Shown here: positions 1-8,634 of the stretch, piece by piece
How the letters are laid out: every line of letters starts with the position of its first letter
Position numbering within the stretch: position 1 is the stretch's first letter
NCBI GenBank assembly: GCA_018367495.1
Contig: JAGZGB010000021.1
Location: 1-25,179, forward strand
Length of the DNA stretch: 25,179 bases
From: Veillonella sp.
Lineage (GTDB): Bacteria; Bacillota_C; Negativicutes; Veillonellales; Veillonellaceae
Reading direction: 5' to 3'
The notes under the pieces: generated by a model
The model's input: the letters and a program-made list of their open reading frames with translations, nothing else
Told to the model about the DNA's origin: nothing
Databases searched by the model: none
Translations under genes and position numbers: made by a program

Positions 1-30
1 AAGCGTTTTAACGTTTCCCGCCGGGATGTA

Positions 31-36
31 TATAAT
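31..36 (+). promoter_or_regulatory. Probable -10 box of the metG promoter
   Basis: TATAAT matches the -10 consensus exactly. A weak -35-like TTAACG lies at 8-13 with a 17-base spacer. A start near 43 would put the 51-70 hairpin and the ribosome site inside a short leader. The left edge of the window prevents judging whether an upstream operon also reads into metG. Confidence 0.45.
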
Positions 37-50
37 ATTGTAGAACGTTA

Positions 51-70
51 AACCTTCCCATTCGAAGGTT
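51..70 (+). promoter_or_regulatory. Leader hairpin directly before the metG ribosome binding site
   Basis: AACCTTC (51-57) and GAAGGTT (64-70) form a perfect 7-bp stem with a 6-base loop, ending two bases before the purine-rich site AAGGAGG (73-79). No T-run follows, so it is not a terminator. No T-box motif is visible in the 85 bases available. It could protect the 5' end or affect ribosome access; its role is unknown. Confidence 0.4.
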
Positions 71-85
71 AGAAGGAGGCTCATC

Positions 86-2032
86 ATGGGAGACACAAAA
101 AAAACGTATTATATTACGACACCAATTTATTATCCAAGTGCTAAGTTGCACATTGGTCATACGTATTGTACATCTGTAGCTGATACAATCGCTCGATTCA
201 AGCGTTTGGCTGGTTATGATGTACGTTTCTTGACTGGTTCTGATGAACATGGTCAAAAAATTCAACGTGCTGCAGAAGCGCAAGGTATTACACCTCTTGA
301 ATACACTACGAATATCGTAAATGGCTTTAAAGCATTATGGGAAAAGATGCATATTTCTAACGATGACTTCCTTCGTACTACTGATAAACGCCATGAAAAG
401 GTAGTGCAAGAACTCTTCACAAAAGCTTATGAAAAAGGTGATATTTACAAGGCTGAATATGAAGGTTGGTATTGCACACCTTGTGAAACATTCTGGACTG
501 AACAAAAGCTTGGTGAAAATCATACATGCCCAGATTGTGGCCGCCCTGTAGAGAAGGTTAAAGAGGAAAGCTACTTCTTTAAACTCGCTAAATATACAGA
601 TCAATGGTTGAAATTTATCGAAGAAAATCCTGATTTTATTCAACCTGAATCTCGTCGCAATGAAATGATTCAATTCGTAAAACAAGGTCTTGAAGACTTG
701 GCTGTTTCTCGTACATCCTTTGACTGGGGTATCAAGGTACCATTTGATCCTAAACATGTTGTGTATGTTTGGTTCGATGCATTGGTAAATTATATTAGTG
801 CACTATCTCCATTTGATGGTGATGGTGAATTATATAAAAAATATTGGCCAGCAGATCTTCATTTAGTAGGTAAGGAAATCGTACGTTTCCATACAATTAT
901 TTGGCCTATGATGCTCATGAGTCTTGAGTTACCATTACCTAAAAAGGTATTTGGTCATGGCTGGATGATTGTTGATGGTACAAAGATGAGTAAATCTTTG
1001 GGGAATGTTATTGACCCAATTCCATTGATTGATACCTATGGTGCAGATTCTCTACGTTACTATTTATTGAGTGAAATTACCCTAGGTAATGACGGTAATT
1101 TTACATTGCCTAACTTCGTTACAAAAATTAATGCTGATTTGTCTAATGACTTAGGTAATTTGTTGAATCGTACCATTGCCATGATTGAAAAATACCATGG
1201 TGGTGTGATTACAAAATGCGATGATATGGACGATTTAGACCGCGATGTATCTACATTGGCTGTTCAAACTACAAAAGACTTTGAAGCGGCTATGGAAAAT
1301 ATGGAGCTTAATAAAGCGATTAAAACCGTATGGGCATTTATTGGTCGCATGAATAAATATATTGACGAAACAATGCCTTGGGTATTGGCTAAATCTGAAG
1401 ATACTCATGATAAAGCGCGCTTACAATCTGCTATGTATCACTTGGCAGAGGCATTGCGTATCATTGCTATTTTAGTAAGCCCTGTTATTCCTGTAGGCGC
1501 GCCTAAAATTTGGGATCAATTAGGTCTTAGAGGTTTTGGTAGTACTACTATTGAGGATGCAAAAGTTTGGGGCGCAATTCCTACAGGTACTAAAGTTGTA
1601 AAAGGCGATCCTATTTATTCTCGTTTTGAAACTCCGGAAATGGTAGAAGTAGTTGCTAAAGAGGAAGTCGAAAACTCTGTAGATATATCTAATATTCCAC
1701 CATTAAAAGAAAATATTACATACGATGACTTCGAAAAACTTGATCTTCGAGTAGCAAAAGTTGTAAGCTGTGAAAAGGTTCCTAAGTCCAAGAAATTATT
1801 GAAGTTTGTATTGGATATCGGCATTGAAGAGCGCACAGTATTAAGTGGTATCTCTCAATATTACGAACCAGAAGCTATGGTTGGTAAAAAGGTAATTTAT
1901 TTGTCTAACTTGGCTCCTAAGAAGATGATGGGCATCGAGTCTTATGGCATGATTTTATCTGCATCTGATTGGGAAGAACATTTAGAAGTAACAAATATCG
2001 AATCATTACCAGCAGGAAGTGTGGTTAAATAA
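86..2032 (+). CDS. metG: Methionyl-tRNA synthetase
   Basis: This cytoplasmic enzyme charges tRNA-Met with methionine for initiation and elongation. The 648-residue product shows the class I signature HIGH at residues 22-25 and KMSKS at 300-304. A zinc-knuckle insert carries two CxxC pairs (C130/C133 and C148/C151). The C-terminal 100 or so residues, from about 546, form the EMAP/Trbp111-type tRNA-binding domain appended in the long bacterial form. The ATG at 86 is preceded by AAGGAGG at 73-79, which fixes the start. The stop overlaps the tatD start by one base (TAATG), so the two genes are co-transcribed and probably translationally coupled. Length and motifs are normal for the family, and nothing is missing. 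Confidence 0.98.
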   Translation: MGDTKKTYYITTPIYYPSAKLHIGHTYCTSVADTIARFKRLAGYDVRFLTGSDEHGQKIQRAAEAQGITPLEYTTNIVNGFKALWEKMHISNDDFLRTTDKRHEKVVQELFTKAYEKGDIYKAEYEGWYCTPCETFWTEQKLGENHTCPDCGRPVEKVKEESYFFKLAKYTDQWLKFIEENPDFIQPESRRNEMIQFVKQGLEDLAVSRTSFDWGIKVPFDPKHVVYVWFDALVNYISALSPFDGDGELYKKYWPADLHLVGKEIVRFHTIIWPMMLMSLELPLPKKVFGHGWMIVDGTKMSKSLGNVIDPIPLIDTYGADSLRYYLLSEITLGNDGNFTLPNFVTKINADLSNDLGNLLNRTIAMIEKYHGGVITKCDDMDDLDRDVSTLAVQTTKDFEAAMENMELNKAIKTVWAFIGRMNKYIDETMPWVLAKSEDTHDKARLQSAMYHLAEALRIIAILVSPVIPVGAPKIWDQLGLRGFGSTTIEDAKVWGAIPTGTKVVKGDPIYSRFETPEMVEVVAKEEVENSVDISNIPPLKENITYDDFEKLDLRVAKVVSCEKVPKSKKLLKFVLDIGIEERTVLSGISQYYEPEAMVGKKVIYLSNLAPKKMMGIESYGMILSASDWEEHLEVTNIESLPAGSVVK

Positions 2033-2802
2033 TGAAACTTTTTGATACACATGCTCATGTGAATGACGGTCGTTTTGATAATGACCGCGATGAGATGTTA
2101 CAAGCCTGCTTTGATGCTGGCGTAGAATACATTATGATTCCAGGGGTAGATAGAGGTACTGTTGAATCAGGACTAGCTTTAGCAAAACAGTATGATCGTT
2201 TATATGCTGCTGTAGGCACACATCCTCATGAGTCAAAAGATTTTACAGAAGAAGATTATGAGTTCTATAAGGAGCAAGCCCTTAACAACGATAAGGTCCG
2301 CGCTATCGGTGAAATCGGATTAGATTATTATTATGATTTTTCTGACCGTGAAACACAGAAGCGCGTATTCATTCGTCAATTAGAACTCGCTCGTGAAGTA
2401 GAGTTACCAATCATCATTCATGATCGTGATGCACATGGCGATATTATGAATATCTTACGCAATGAAGGTAAGGATAACTGGGGGATTTTTCACTGCTATT
2501 CTGGCAGTTGGGAAATGGCAAAAGAAGCTATTAAATTAGGATTCTATATTTCTTTTGCAGGACCTGTAGTATTCCCTAAGTCTACTAATCTTAAGGACGT
2601 AGCTCGCCAAGTACCATTAGATCGAATTCTTATCGAAACTGATTCACCATACTTAACACCACCTCCATTTAGAGGTAGACGCAATGATCCTAGTAAGACA
2701 CAATTTGTAGCAGAGGAAATTGCTGGTCTTAAAGGCATAGATGTAGATGAGTTCTGTGAAATTGCCTATAATAATGGTAAACGTGTATTTGGTATTGATT
2801 AA
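2032..2802 (+). CDS. tatD: TatD-family metal-dependent hydrolase / 3'-5' DNase
   Basis: The 256-residue TIM-barrel metallohydrolase is of the TatD/YabD family, whose members are metal-dependent DNases and exonucleases linked to DNA repair or turnover. The metal ligands are visible: HAH at residues 7-9, E94 in GEIGLDYY, H130 in IIIHDRDA, H154 in FHCYSG and D204 in IETDSPYLTPPP. It follows metG with a one-base overlap and has no promoter of its own. The same metG-tatD pairing is found across Firmicutes (metS-yabD in B. subtilis). The family name is historical and does not imply a role in Tat export. The exact substrate cannot be told from sequence. Confidence 0.95.
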   Translation: MKLFDTHAHVNDGRFDNDRDEMLQACFDAGVEYIMIPGVDRGTVESGLALAKQYDRLYAAVGTHPHESKDFTEEDYEFYKEQALNNDKVRAIGEIGLDYYYDFSDRETQKRVFIRQLELAREVELPIIIHDRDAHGDIMNILRNEGKDNWGIFHCYSGSWEMAKEAIKLGFYISFAGPVVFPKSTNLKDVARQVPLDRILIETDSPYLTPPPFRGRRNDPSKTQFVAEEIAGLKGIDVDEFCEIAYNNGKRVFGID

Positions 2803-2892
2803 TTTTGATGTCCGCAAATCATATAAGTAAATTTATAATCCCCTTAGTCTGGATGTTAGAATAATTCTTACAACCAATTAAAATGATAAATT

Positions 2893-2932
2893 AAAAACGC
2901 GATTCTCCCATATCGATGAGAATCGCGTTTTT
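2893..2932 (+). terminator. Intrinsic terminator after metG-tatD
   Basis: A perfect 15-bp stem (2893-2907 with 2918-2932) has a 10-base loop and begins and ends in A5/T5, so it could act in either direction. It lies 90 bases past the tatD stop and ends just before the ppx promoter, separating the two operons. Confidence 0.88.
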
Positions 2933-2935
2933 CTA

Positions 2936-2944
2936 TGGTATACT
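2936..2944 (+). promoter_or_regulatory. Extended -10 promoter of the ppx-ppx-ppk operon
   Basis: TGGTATACT is an extended -10 element (TGn plus TATACT). It sits immediately after the tatD terminator and 45 bases before the ppx ATG. No good -35 hexamer is seen at the usual distance, which is common for extended -10 promoters. Confidence 0.55.
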
Positions 2945-2988
2945 AAAGTATATTCATACTGAACACGAAGTAAGATGAGGGTGGTAGC

Positions 2989-4536
2989 ATGAAACGTATT
3001 GCATTTATAGATTTAGGTTCTAACTCCGTTAGATTTGTCATTTATGAGATTTCTAAAACAGGTAGCTATAGATTGATATACCAAGAAAAAAATAGTGTGC
3101 GCCTTAGTGAAAATATGTGGGGTACTCACGAACTAACCAATGAAGCAATGGAGCGTTCGTTACGCTCTTTGAAAGCCTTTGTTCACATGGCTGATGCTAT
3201 GGAGGTAGATACCATAAAAGCTGTTGCTACGGCTGCAGTACGTCTAGCGAAAAATGGAGATGCTTTTATTAAAGCTGTAAAAGAACGAACGGGTCTTGAT
3301 TTAGAATGTATTGCTGGTGAAGAAGAGGCACGTCTTGGATTCCTCGGGGTAATTAATACGATTGGTCTCAAAGATTTTATTATTTTTGATTTAGGCGGAG
3401 CTAGTACAGAGGTTACACTCGTAAAAAATAGACATATTATGAAAGCCGTAAGCTTACCTATTGGAGCACTAACCTTAACAGGAACCTATCAAAAGGGAGA
3501 TGAGTATACGCCTAAAGAACTAGAAAAGATGACGAAGGCCGTAAAGAAAACCATTAAGGAACATACGTGGCTTCAAAATGTAAAACTTCCGCTGCTCGGC
3601 ATTGGTGGTACGGCTCGTAATATTGCAAAAATGGATCAACGTAAGCTGTCATATCCTATTACAAAACTACATAACTATGAGATATCTTATCATAGATTCC
3701 ATGAAATCTTAGAAGATGTAAAAGGTAAACCTTTAGAGGCCCGTAAAAAAATTAGTGGATTATCTTCAGAGCGTGCCGATATTATTATTGCAGGTCTTAC
3801 TATAGTGGACGAGTTATTTAACTATGTAAATACAAATACTCTTGTTGTTGGCGGTTGTGGTTTGCGTGAAGGTTTATTTTTTGATTATTATGGTGAGTAC
3901 TATTTAGGTGGAAATCCCATTATCGATGATATTTTAGTTCATTCTGCAGAGAATGTACTATTAGGTATGACAAAGCATGAGCTAGTCCATGCCAAGTATA
4001 TTACAAAATTAGCCACCACTTTATATGATGCCTTAGAACCGCTTCATAAGGCTGATACAAATTTTAGACGATGCTTAATTGCAGCTGGCTTGTTGCATGA
4101 TATTGGTAAACGCGTAAACTATTATAGTCATGCGCGGCATGGTTGTTATATGCTCGTCAATAGTAATTTATATGGTATGTCTCATATTGAGCAGGCATTT
4201 AGTGCTTTTCTTGTAATGAATTCTCATGGATTGACGCCAAAAGAATATAAGAATTTTTTGTATGGTAAATTGTTGGATCAAGAACAACGTTTGTTAGGTC
4301 AAAAGTTATCTATTATTTTAGCCATAGCAGAAGCTTTAGATGAAAGCCATGAACAATTTATCAAGCATCTAGATGTTAATATTAAATACACAAGTGTTTC
4401 GATAAAGGTATTTTACATAGAGGGTCGCGATGTAAGTGTTACTAAGGCGGCTGTGGATAAACTTTCAAAATCGTTCAAAAAAGAATTTAAGAAATCCTTA
4501 GAAATAGAATGGCATGAATCTCGTCAGGAGGCATAA
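2989..4536 (+). CDS. ppx: Exopolyphosphatase / pppGpp phosphohydrolase (Ppx/GppA) with C-terminal HD domain
   Basis: The 515-residue protein is predicted to remove terminal phosphate from polyphosphate and/or the 5' phosphate of pppGpp in the cytoplasm. The N-terminal ASKHA fold has phosphate-1 motif DLGSNS (8-13), the catalytic-acid region GEEEAR (110-115), phosphate-2 motif DLGGAST (134-140) and an adenosine-type IGGTARN segment near 206. A C-terminal HD domain from about 320 carries H334, H370-D371 (LLHDIGK) and a later His-rich stretch, so the metal-site residues look intact. The start follows GAGGG at 2977-2981. The stop overlaps the next ATG by one base, making a ppx-ppx-ppk1 operon. 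Whether the preferred substrate is polyphosphate or pppGpp cannot be read from sequence. Regulation appears to come from the extended -10 promoter at 2936. Confidence 0.93.
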   Translation: MKRIAFIDLGSNSVRFVIYEISKTGSYRLIYQEKNSVRLSENMWGTHELTNEAMERSLRSLKAFVHMADAMEVDTIKAVATAAVRLAKNGDAFIKAVKERTGLDLECIAGEEEARLGFLGVINTIGLKDFIIFDLGGASTEVTLVKNRHIMKAVSLPIGALTLTGTYQKGDEYTPKELEKMTKAVKKTIKEHTWLQNVKLPLLGIGGTARNIAKMDQRKLSYPITKLHNYEISYHRFHEILEDVKGKPLEARKKISGLSSERADIIIAGLTIVDELFNYVNTNTLVVGGCGLREGLFFDYYGEYYLGGNPIIDDILVHSAENVLLGMTKHELVHAKYITKLATTLYDALEPLHKADTNFRRCLIAAGLLHDIGKRVNYYSHARHGCYMLVNSNLYGMSHIEQAFSAFLVMNSHGLTPKEYKNFLYGKLLDQEQRLLGQKLSIILAIAEALDESHEQFIKHLDVNIKYTSVSIKVFYIEGRDVSVTKAAVDKLSKSFKKEFKKSLEIEWHESRQEA

Positions 4537-6098
4537 TGACATTACCAAAAACATTACGATATGCAGTGTTACACGTGGGCTCTAGTAGCATGAGCATTAC
4601 TATTTTAGAGTATAAAGGCATAGACGATGTGCGTGTTATCGATTATGCAGCAAGAGAAGTAACTTTTGGAGAGGAATTATTTCAAACCTCTCGGTTGAGT
4701 TTTAAAACAATTGAAGAAATCTGCCATATTTTAAAAGGATACAAACAATTAATGGCAGACTATGGTGTGAGCCGTTCTAGGCTATATGGCACAACAGTAA
4801 TACGTGAAGCCGTTAATCGTCGTAGCATTTTAGATCAAATTTATATTCAAACGGGAATGCGCGTTGAGGTTATCGATATGCCGAAAGAGGTATATTACAA
4901 ATATGCTTTGCTATACTACAAAATGACTCATCAATATCAACTAACGGATCCTACAAAGGCAACATTATTCTTAGATATAACATCTGGAGGGGTAGGATTA
5001 ACAGTTTGGCGTGGTGAAAACTTGTTGTTTCAACGCAATATGCATAGTGGTTCTTTACGTGTTATGGAGTCATTTAATCGAAATCAACGGTCCTCTATAT
5101 CATTCCCTAGGGCTATTACGGAGTACCTACATCGTATGATTGGACCGCTCCGTGAAGAATTACAAACTTTTAATATTGATAGTATTGTATTATCTGGTGA
5201 TGAGGCACGATATATGGCTCATTTAATGGGGCAAGAGAATAATAAAGAAGACATTATTACTATTGAGCCTACACGATTTAAAAGTCTTATCAATTCCTTT
5301 GATGGAGTAACAGCTACAAAGCTGATGAATCGTTATAAATTACCTGAATATAAGGCAAATATTTTAATGCCTACCATGATTTTGTTTAATGAAATTATTA
5401 CTGCTATAGAGCCTAAAGCATTAATTTTTAGTAGCTTTTCATTCTCTCAAGGTATTAGTTGGTTCTATGGTGTAGAAGCTGAAAATAATCCATTTATGTA
5501 TCAATTGCGAGAACAGAATGCACAGTTAGCACGTGCTATTGCAGCCAGATATCATACAGATAGAGTTCATGATGCGGAGGTAGAACGATTTAGCTCTTTA
5601 TTCTGTAAAGTATTACGACATAAAGGCTTACCAGAACGGTGGGGATATTTATGTCGTATAGCAGCTATTCTATGCTCTGTCGGTAAGTTTGTTAATTTAC
5701 GAAATCATGGAGAGCATGCGTATCATATTGTAATGGGGACCGATATATTTGGCCTTACAGAAGAAGAAAAACAAGTGGTTGCCAATGTTGTTTATTACCA
5801 TTACAAGGGAACACCAAATGATGATGATGCCTATTTTAATGGATTAACTGAATTACAAAAAATTCAAGTTACCAAGCTAGTAGCTATCATTCGTGTTGCT
5901 TGTGCACTTGATGCGGGTAGTAATCAAAAAATTTCTGAAGTTACATTAGAAGAGCGAGATAATGTACTATATGTATTCTGTCGAACTAATGAAGATATTT
6001 CGTTAGAATGGTGGACTTTTGACCGTGATTCAGAATACTTTACAGAAGTGTTTGGTATGGAAATCGTACTAGTAAGGGGAGGAAATTGTCGTGTTTAA
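4536..6098 (+). CDS. Diverged Ppx/GppA-HD paralogue, possibly non-catalytic
   Basis: The 520-residue protein has the same layout and length as its upstream neighbour, with an N-terminal Ppx/GppA-type actin fold and a C-terminal HD-like helical region, but its signature residues are altered. Phosphate-1 DLGSNS becomes HVGSSS (13-18). The catalytic-acid segment GEEEAR becomes roughly PKEVYY, keeping one Glu (118). Phosphate-2 DLGGAST becomes DITSGGV (147-153). The HD pair is C380-S381 in LCSVGK, although the preceding His (H345) and a later HGEHAYH remain. It overlaps ppx by one base and ppk1 by eight, so its expression should be matched to both. A regulatory or scaffold role, or a shifted substrate, is inference. 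The reading frame is intact, so it is not a pseudogene. Confidence 0.8.
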   Translation: MTLPKTLRYAVLHVGSSSMSITILEYKGIDDVRVIDYAAREVTFGEELFQTSRLSFKTIEEICHILKGYKQLMADYGVSRSRLYGTTVIREAVNRRSILDQIYIQTGMRVEVIDMPKEVYYKYALLYYKMTHQYQLTDPTKATLFLDITSGGVGLTVWRGENLLFQRNMHSGSLRVMESFNRNQRSSISFPRAITEYLHRMIGPLREELQTFNIDSIVLSGDEARYMAHLMGQENNKEDIITIEPTRFKSLINSFDGVTATKLMNRYKLPEYKANILMPTMILFNEIITAIEPKALIFSSFSFSQGISWFYGVEAENNPFMYQLREQNAQLARAIAARYHTDRVHDAEVERFSSLFCKVLRHKGLPERWGYLCRIAAILCSVGKFVNLRNHGEHAYHIVMGTDIFGLTEEEKQVVANVVYYHYKGTPNDDDAYFNGLTELQKIQVTKLVAIIRVACALDAGSNQKISEVTLEERDNVLYVFCRTNEDISLEWWTFDRDSEYFTEVFGMEIVLVRGGNCRV

Positions 6099-8208
6099 TA
6101 ATGCAAAGTATTATTTTAACCGAGAATTATCTTGGTTAAAATTTAATCAGCGCGTTCTATTAGAGTCTATTGATACAAATACTCCTTTATTAGAACGCCT
6201 TCGATTTATAGCTATTGCTAGCTCAAATTTAGATGAGTTTTTTATGATTCGTGTAGCTGGCTTACGACATCAAGTTGTCAATGGTATTGTAAAGTATGAT
6301 GCAGCTCATATGGATGCTAAAGCACAGTTAAAGGCTATTGATGAGTCTGTACAGCGCCTTGTATCGATGCAAAGTATGTATCTTAAAAATGTATTGTCTG
6401 AGCTCGAGTCGTATGGATTTTATTTTACATATCCCGATCAGTTAGATGTAAAATCAAAGGCTTGGTTACGGCACTATTTTGAAGAACACATTTATCCAGT
6501 TGTAACACCTTTAGCTGTTGACTCTGGTCATCCATTCCCCTTTTTAACAAATCATACTATCAATGCAATTGTACGCATTTTTCAAGTATTACCAGATGGT
6601 ACAAAAGATTATAAAATCGCGATTTTACCAATTCCTTCTGTATTAAATCGTATAATTGAAATACCGAGTCATAGCAATAAGGAACATCGTTTTGTATATT
6701 TAGAAGATGTGATTACATATTATGCTACTCAATTTTTCCAAGGTTATGGTATTGAAGATTTTATGGTGTTCCGTATCACTCGTGATGCAGATCTAGAAAT
6801 TGATGAAGAAGAAGCAACAGATTTGCTTTCTGAGGTAGAAGCATCTTTACGTCGTCGACGTCGTGGTGATGCAGTACGATTAGAAGTGTGCGGTGATATA
6901 AAGGACAATTTATTAGACTTTATACTTACTAGTGTTGAATTAGAGTCGAAGGATGTATACCGTATAGATGGTCATCTTGATTGTCGTATGTATTTTGATT
7001 TTTGTAATTATCCAGGCCTTGATCATCTTCGTTATGTCTCATTTGAACCTAAACTTCCTAGTGAATTAGTAGATCATGAAGGGGAGAGTTTATTCTCTGT
7101 TATTGGAAAGCAAGATTTATTTGTTCATCATCCTTTTGAGTCTTTTACAGTAGTAGAACAATTTATAGCACAAGCCGCTACAGACCCAGATGTATTAGCT
7201 ATTAAACAAACATTATATCGAGTTAGTGGTGATTCACCTATTATTGCATCTCTTATAAAAGCGGCCGATAATGGTAAGCAAGTAACTGTACTTATGGAGG
7301 TTAAAGCTCGCTTTGATGAAGAAAATAATATTCATATGGCACGTCGTCTGGAAAAGGCTGGTTGTCATGTTATTTATGGATTAAAAGGGCTTAAAACTCA
7401 TTCTAAAATTACTATGGTTGTTCGTAGGGAAGATGCAGGTATTAGACGCTATGTTCATTTAGCTACAGGTAACTATAATGGTAAGACGGCTCGAATGTAT
7501 ACTGATTGTGGTATTTTTACATGTAATGATGAATATGGTGATGATGCATCTCGTTTCTTTAATTTAATCTCTGGCTATTCCGATCCTCCGATTTGGAATA
7601 AATTTATTGTAGCTCCTTTAAATTTGCGGGAAAAAATAATGGAATTAATTAACCGTGAAATAGAATTTGCTAAACAGGGAGAAGAGGCATATATCATTGG
7701 CAAAATGAATTCATTACTCGATAAAGAGGTTATTGCTAAACTATATGAAGCCTCTGCTGCAGGCGTTCGTATTGATCTTATCGTTCGTGGTATTTGTACA
7801 CTACGGCCTGGAATTGCAGGTATCAGCGACAATATAACAGTCCGTTCTGTAGTAGGGCGATTTCTAGAACATCATCGGTTATTCTATTTCCGTAATGGAG
7901 GAAATGAAAGTTTATTTTTATCTAGTGCAGACTGGATGCCACGAAATTTAAATGAACGTGTAGAACTTATGATTCCTATTGAAGATAAACGACATAAGGA
8001 GAGAATTAAGGGGATTTTAGATTTGTATTTAGAGGATACCCTAAAGGCTCATATTATGAGAGTAGATGGTTCATACCGTAAAATTAATGATAGAGAACAT
8101 CCAATTTCTGCTCAAGAGGAATTTATGAAAGCTGCTATTGCACAAGAACATAAAGAATCAATGACCGTAATTGAGCGTTTGCAACCAATGTTTAAGATGA
8201 GCAAATAA
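6091..8208 (+). CDS. ppk1: Polyphosphate kinase 1
   Basis: This enzyme reversibly polymerises the ATP gamma-phosphate into inorganic polyphosphate. The 705-residue length is normal (E. coli Ppk has 688). The N-domain starts with YFNRELSWL. The catalytic histidine lies in HLATGNYNG at H456, and the second active-site histidine in FLEHHR at H594. IVRGICTLRPG supplies the PLD-like ATP-site loop. The start is GTG at 6091, chosen because a strong AAGGGGAGG lies at 6074-6082 and the conserved N-terminus begins straight after it; no in-frame ATG exists nearby. It overlaps the preceding gene by eight bases. Synthesis (ppk1) and breakdown (ppx) enzymes in one operon suggest control of polyphosphate turnover rather than simple storage. 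Confidence 0.96.
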   Translation: MFNNAKYYFNRELSWLKFNQRVLLESIDTNTPLLERLRFIAIASSNLDEFFMIRVAGLRHQVVNGIVKYDAAHMDAKAQLKAIDESVQRLVSMQSMYLKNVLSELESYGFYFTYPDQLDVKSKAWLRHYFEEHIYPVVTPLAVDSGHPFPFLTNHTINAIVRIFQVLPDGTKDYKIAILPIPSVLNRIIEIPSHSNKEHRFVYLEDVITYYATQFFQGYGIEDFMVFRITRDADLEIDEEEATDLLSEVEASLRRRRRGDAVRLEVCGDIKDNLLDFILTSVELESKDVYRIDGHLDCRMYFDFCNYPGLDHLRYVSFEPKLPSELVDHEGESLFSVIGKQDLFVHHPFESFTVVEQFIAQAATDPDVLAIKQTLYRVSGDSPIIASLIKAADNGKQVTVLMEVKARFDEENNIHMARRLEKAGCHVIYGLKGLKTHSKITMVVRREDAGIRRYVHLATGNYNGKTARMYTDCGIFTCNDEYGDDASRFFNLISGYSDPPIWNKFIVAPLNLREKIMELINREIEFAKQGEEAYIIGKMNSLLDKEVIAKLYEASAAGVRIDLIVRGICTLRPGIAGISDNITVRSVVGRFLEHHRLFYFRNGGNESLFLSSADWMPRNLNERVELMIPIEDKRHKERIKGILDLYLEDTLKAHIMRVDGSYRKINDREHPISAQEEFMKAAIAQEHKESMTVIERLQPMFKMSK

Positions 8209-8262
8209 TGAAATTCTCACGATATGTTGATTAATGAATTTTAATACATTTATACAATAGTG

Positions 8263-8289
8263 AAAAAGCCTGTTTTTACAGGCTTTTTT
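8263..8289 (+). terminator. Intrinsic terminator after ppk1
   Basis: AAAAAGCCTGT (8263-8273), a TTTT loop and ACAGGCTTTTTT (8278-8289) form an 11-bp stem ending in a six-T run, 55 bases past the ppk1 stop. Confidence 0.92.
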
Positions 8290-8578
8290 GTGTACATATA
8301 TATTTGAAAATGAGATAAAAATGAAGTTTTTGGGTATGTAGAAAATTTTGGTAACAATTCAAAAACACATAAAAATACAATTTAAGTTATAAAAAAAAAC
8401 TACATACTATATATAGTAGTAGTATCGTATATATGTGCACAATTCGGAATATATTGTATAGTATTAAAAAATATAGATATGTACACATACAGTGGACTTT
8501 TAAAAATAATATAGAAAATATAATTATAGAAAATACAGATTTTATAAGCGTTTATCTCCTATTGTTAACCATTGCTGT
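8290..8578. other. Gene-free AT-rich spacer between ppk1 and the 3D-domain gene
   Basis: No open reading frame with a ribosome site is seen. The stretch is very AT-rich and holds a 12-bp perfect palindrome ACTATATATAGT (8406-8417). A 10-bp inverted pair, TGTGTACATA at 8289-8298 and TATGTACACA at 8478-8487, is also present. These may be operators or chance in AT-rich DNA. The promoter of the next gene starts right after this stretch. Confidence 0.5.
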
Positions 8579-8608
8579 TTGACAGGTTATATCTATCTGT
8601 AGTAGAAT
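8579..8608 (+). promoter_or_regulatory. Sigma-70-type promoter of the 3D-domain gene
   Basis: A perfect -35 TTGACA (8579-8584), an 18-base spacer and -10 TAGAAT (8603-8608, five of six) lie ahead of AGGAGGG at 8620-8626 and the ATG at 8635. This is the best vegetative promoter in the window and implies steady, fairly high expression with a leader of only about 20 bases. Confidence 0.85.
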
Positions 8609-8634
8609 AATGACATTACAGGAGGGATTACAAT

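Noticed and set aside
335..757. 140-codon frame on the minus strand inside metG
   Set aside because: It is a shadow of a strongly conserved synthetase gene, with no ribosome site and no family resemblance.
4536..6098. Calling the second ppx a pseudogene
   Set aside because: The reading frame is complete, with normal overlaps to both neighbours; the changed motifs suggest a shifted or lost activity rather than decay.
8401..8520. Short direct and inverted TATA-rich repeats as a CRISPR or origin
   Set aside because: There is no regular repeat-spacer pattern and no DnaA-box cluster; the words are low-complexity AT.
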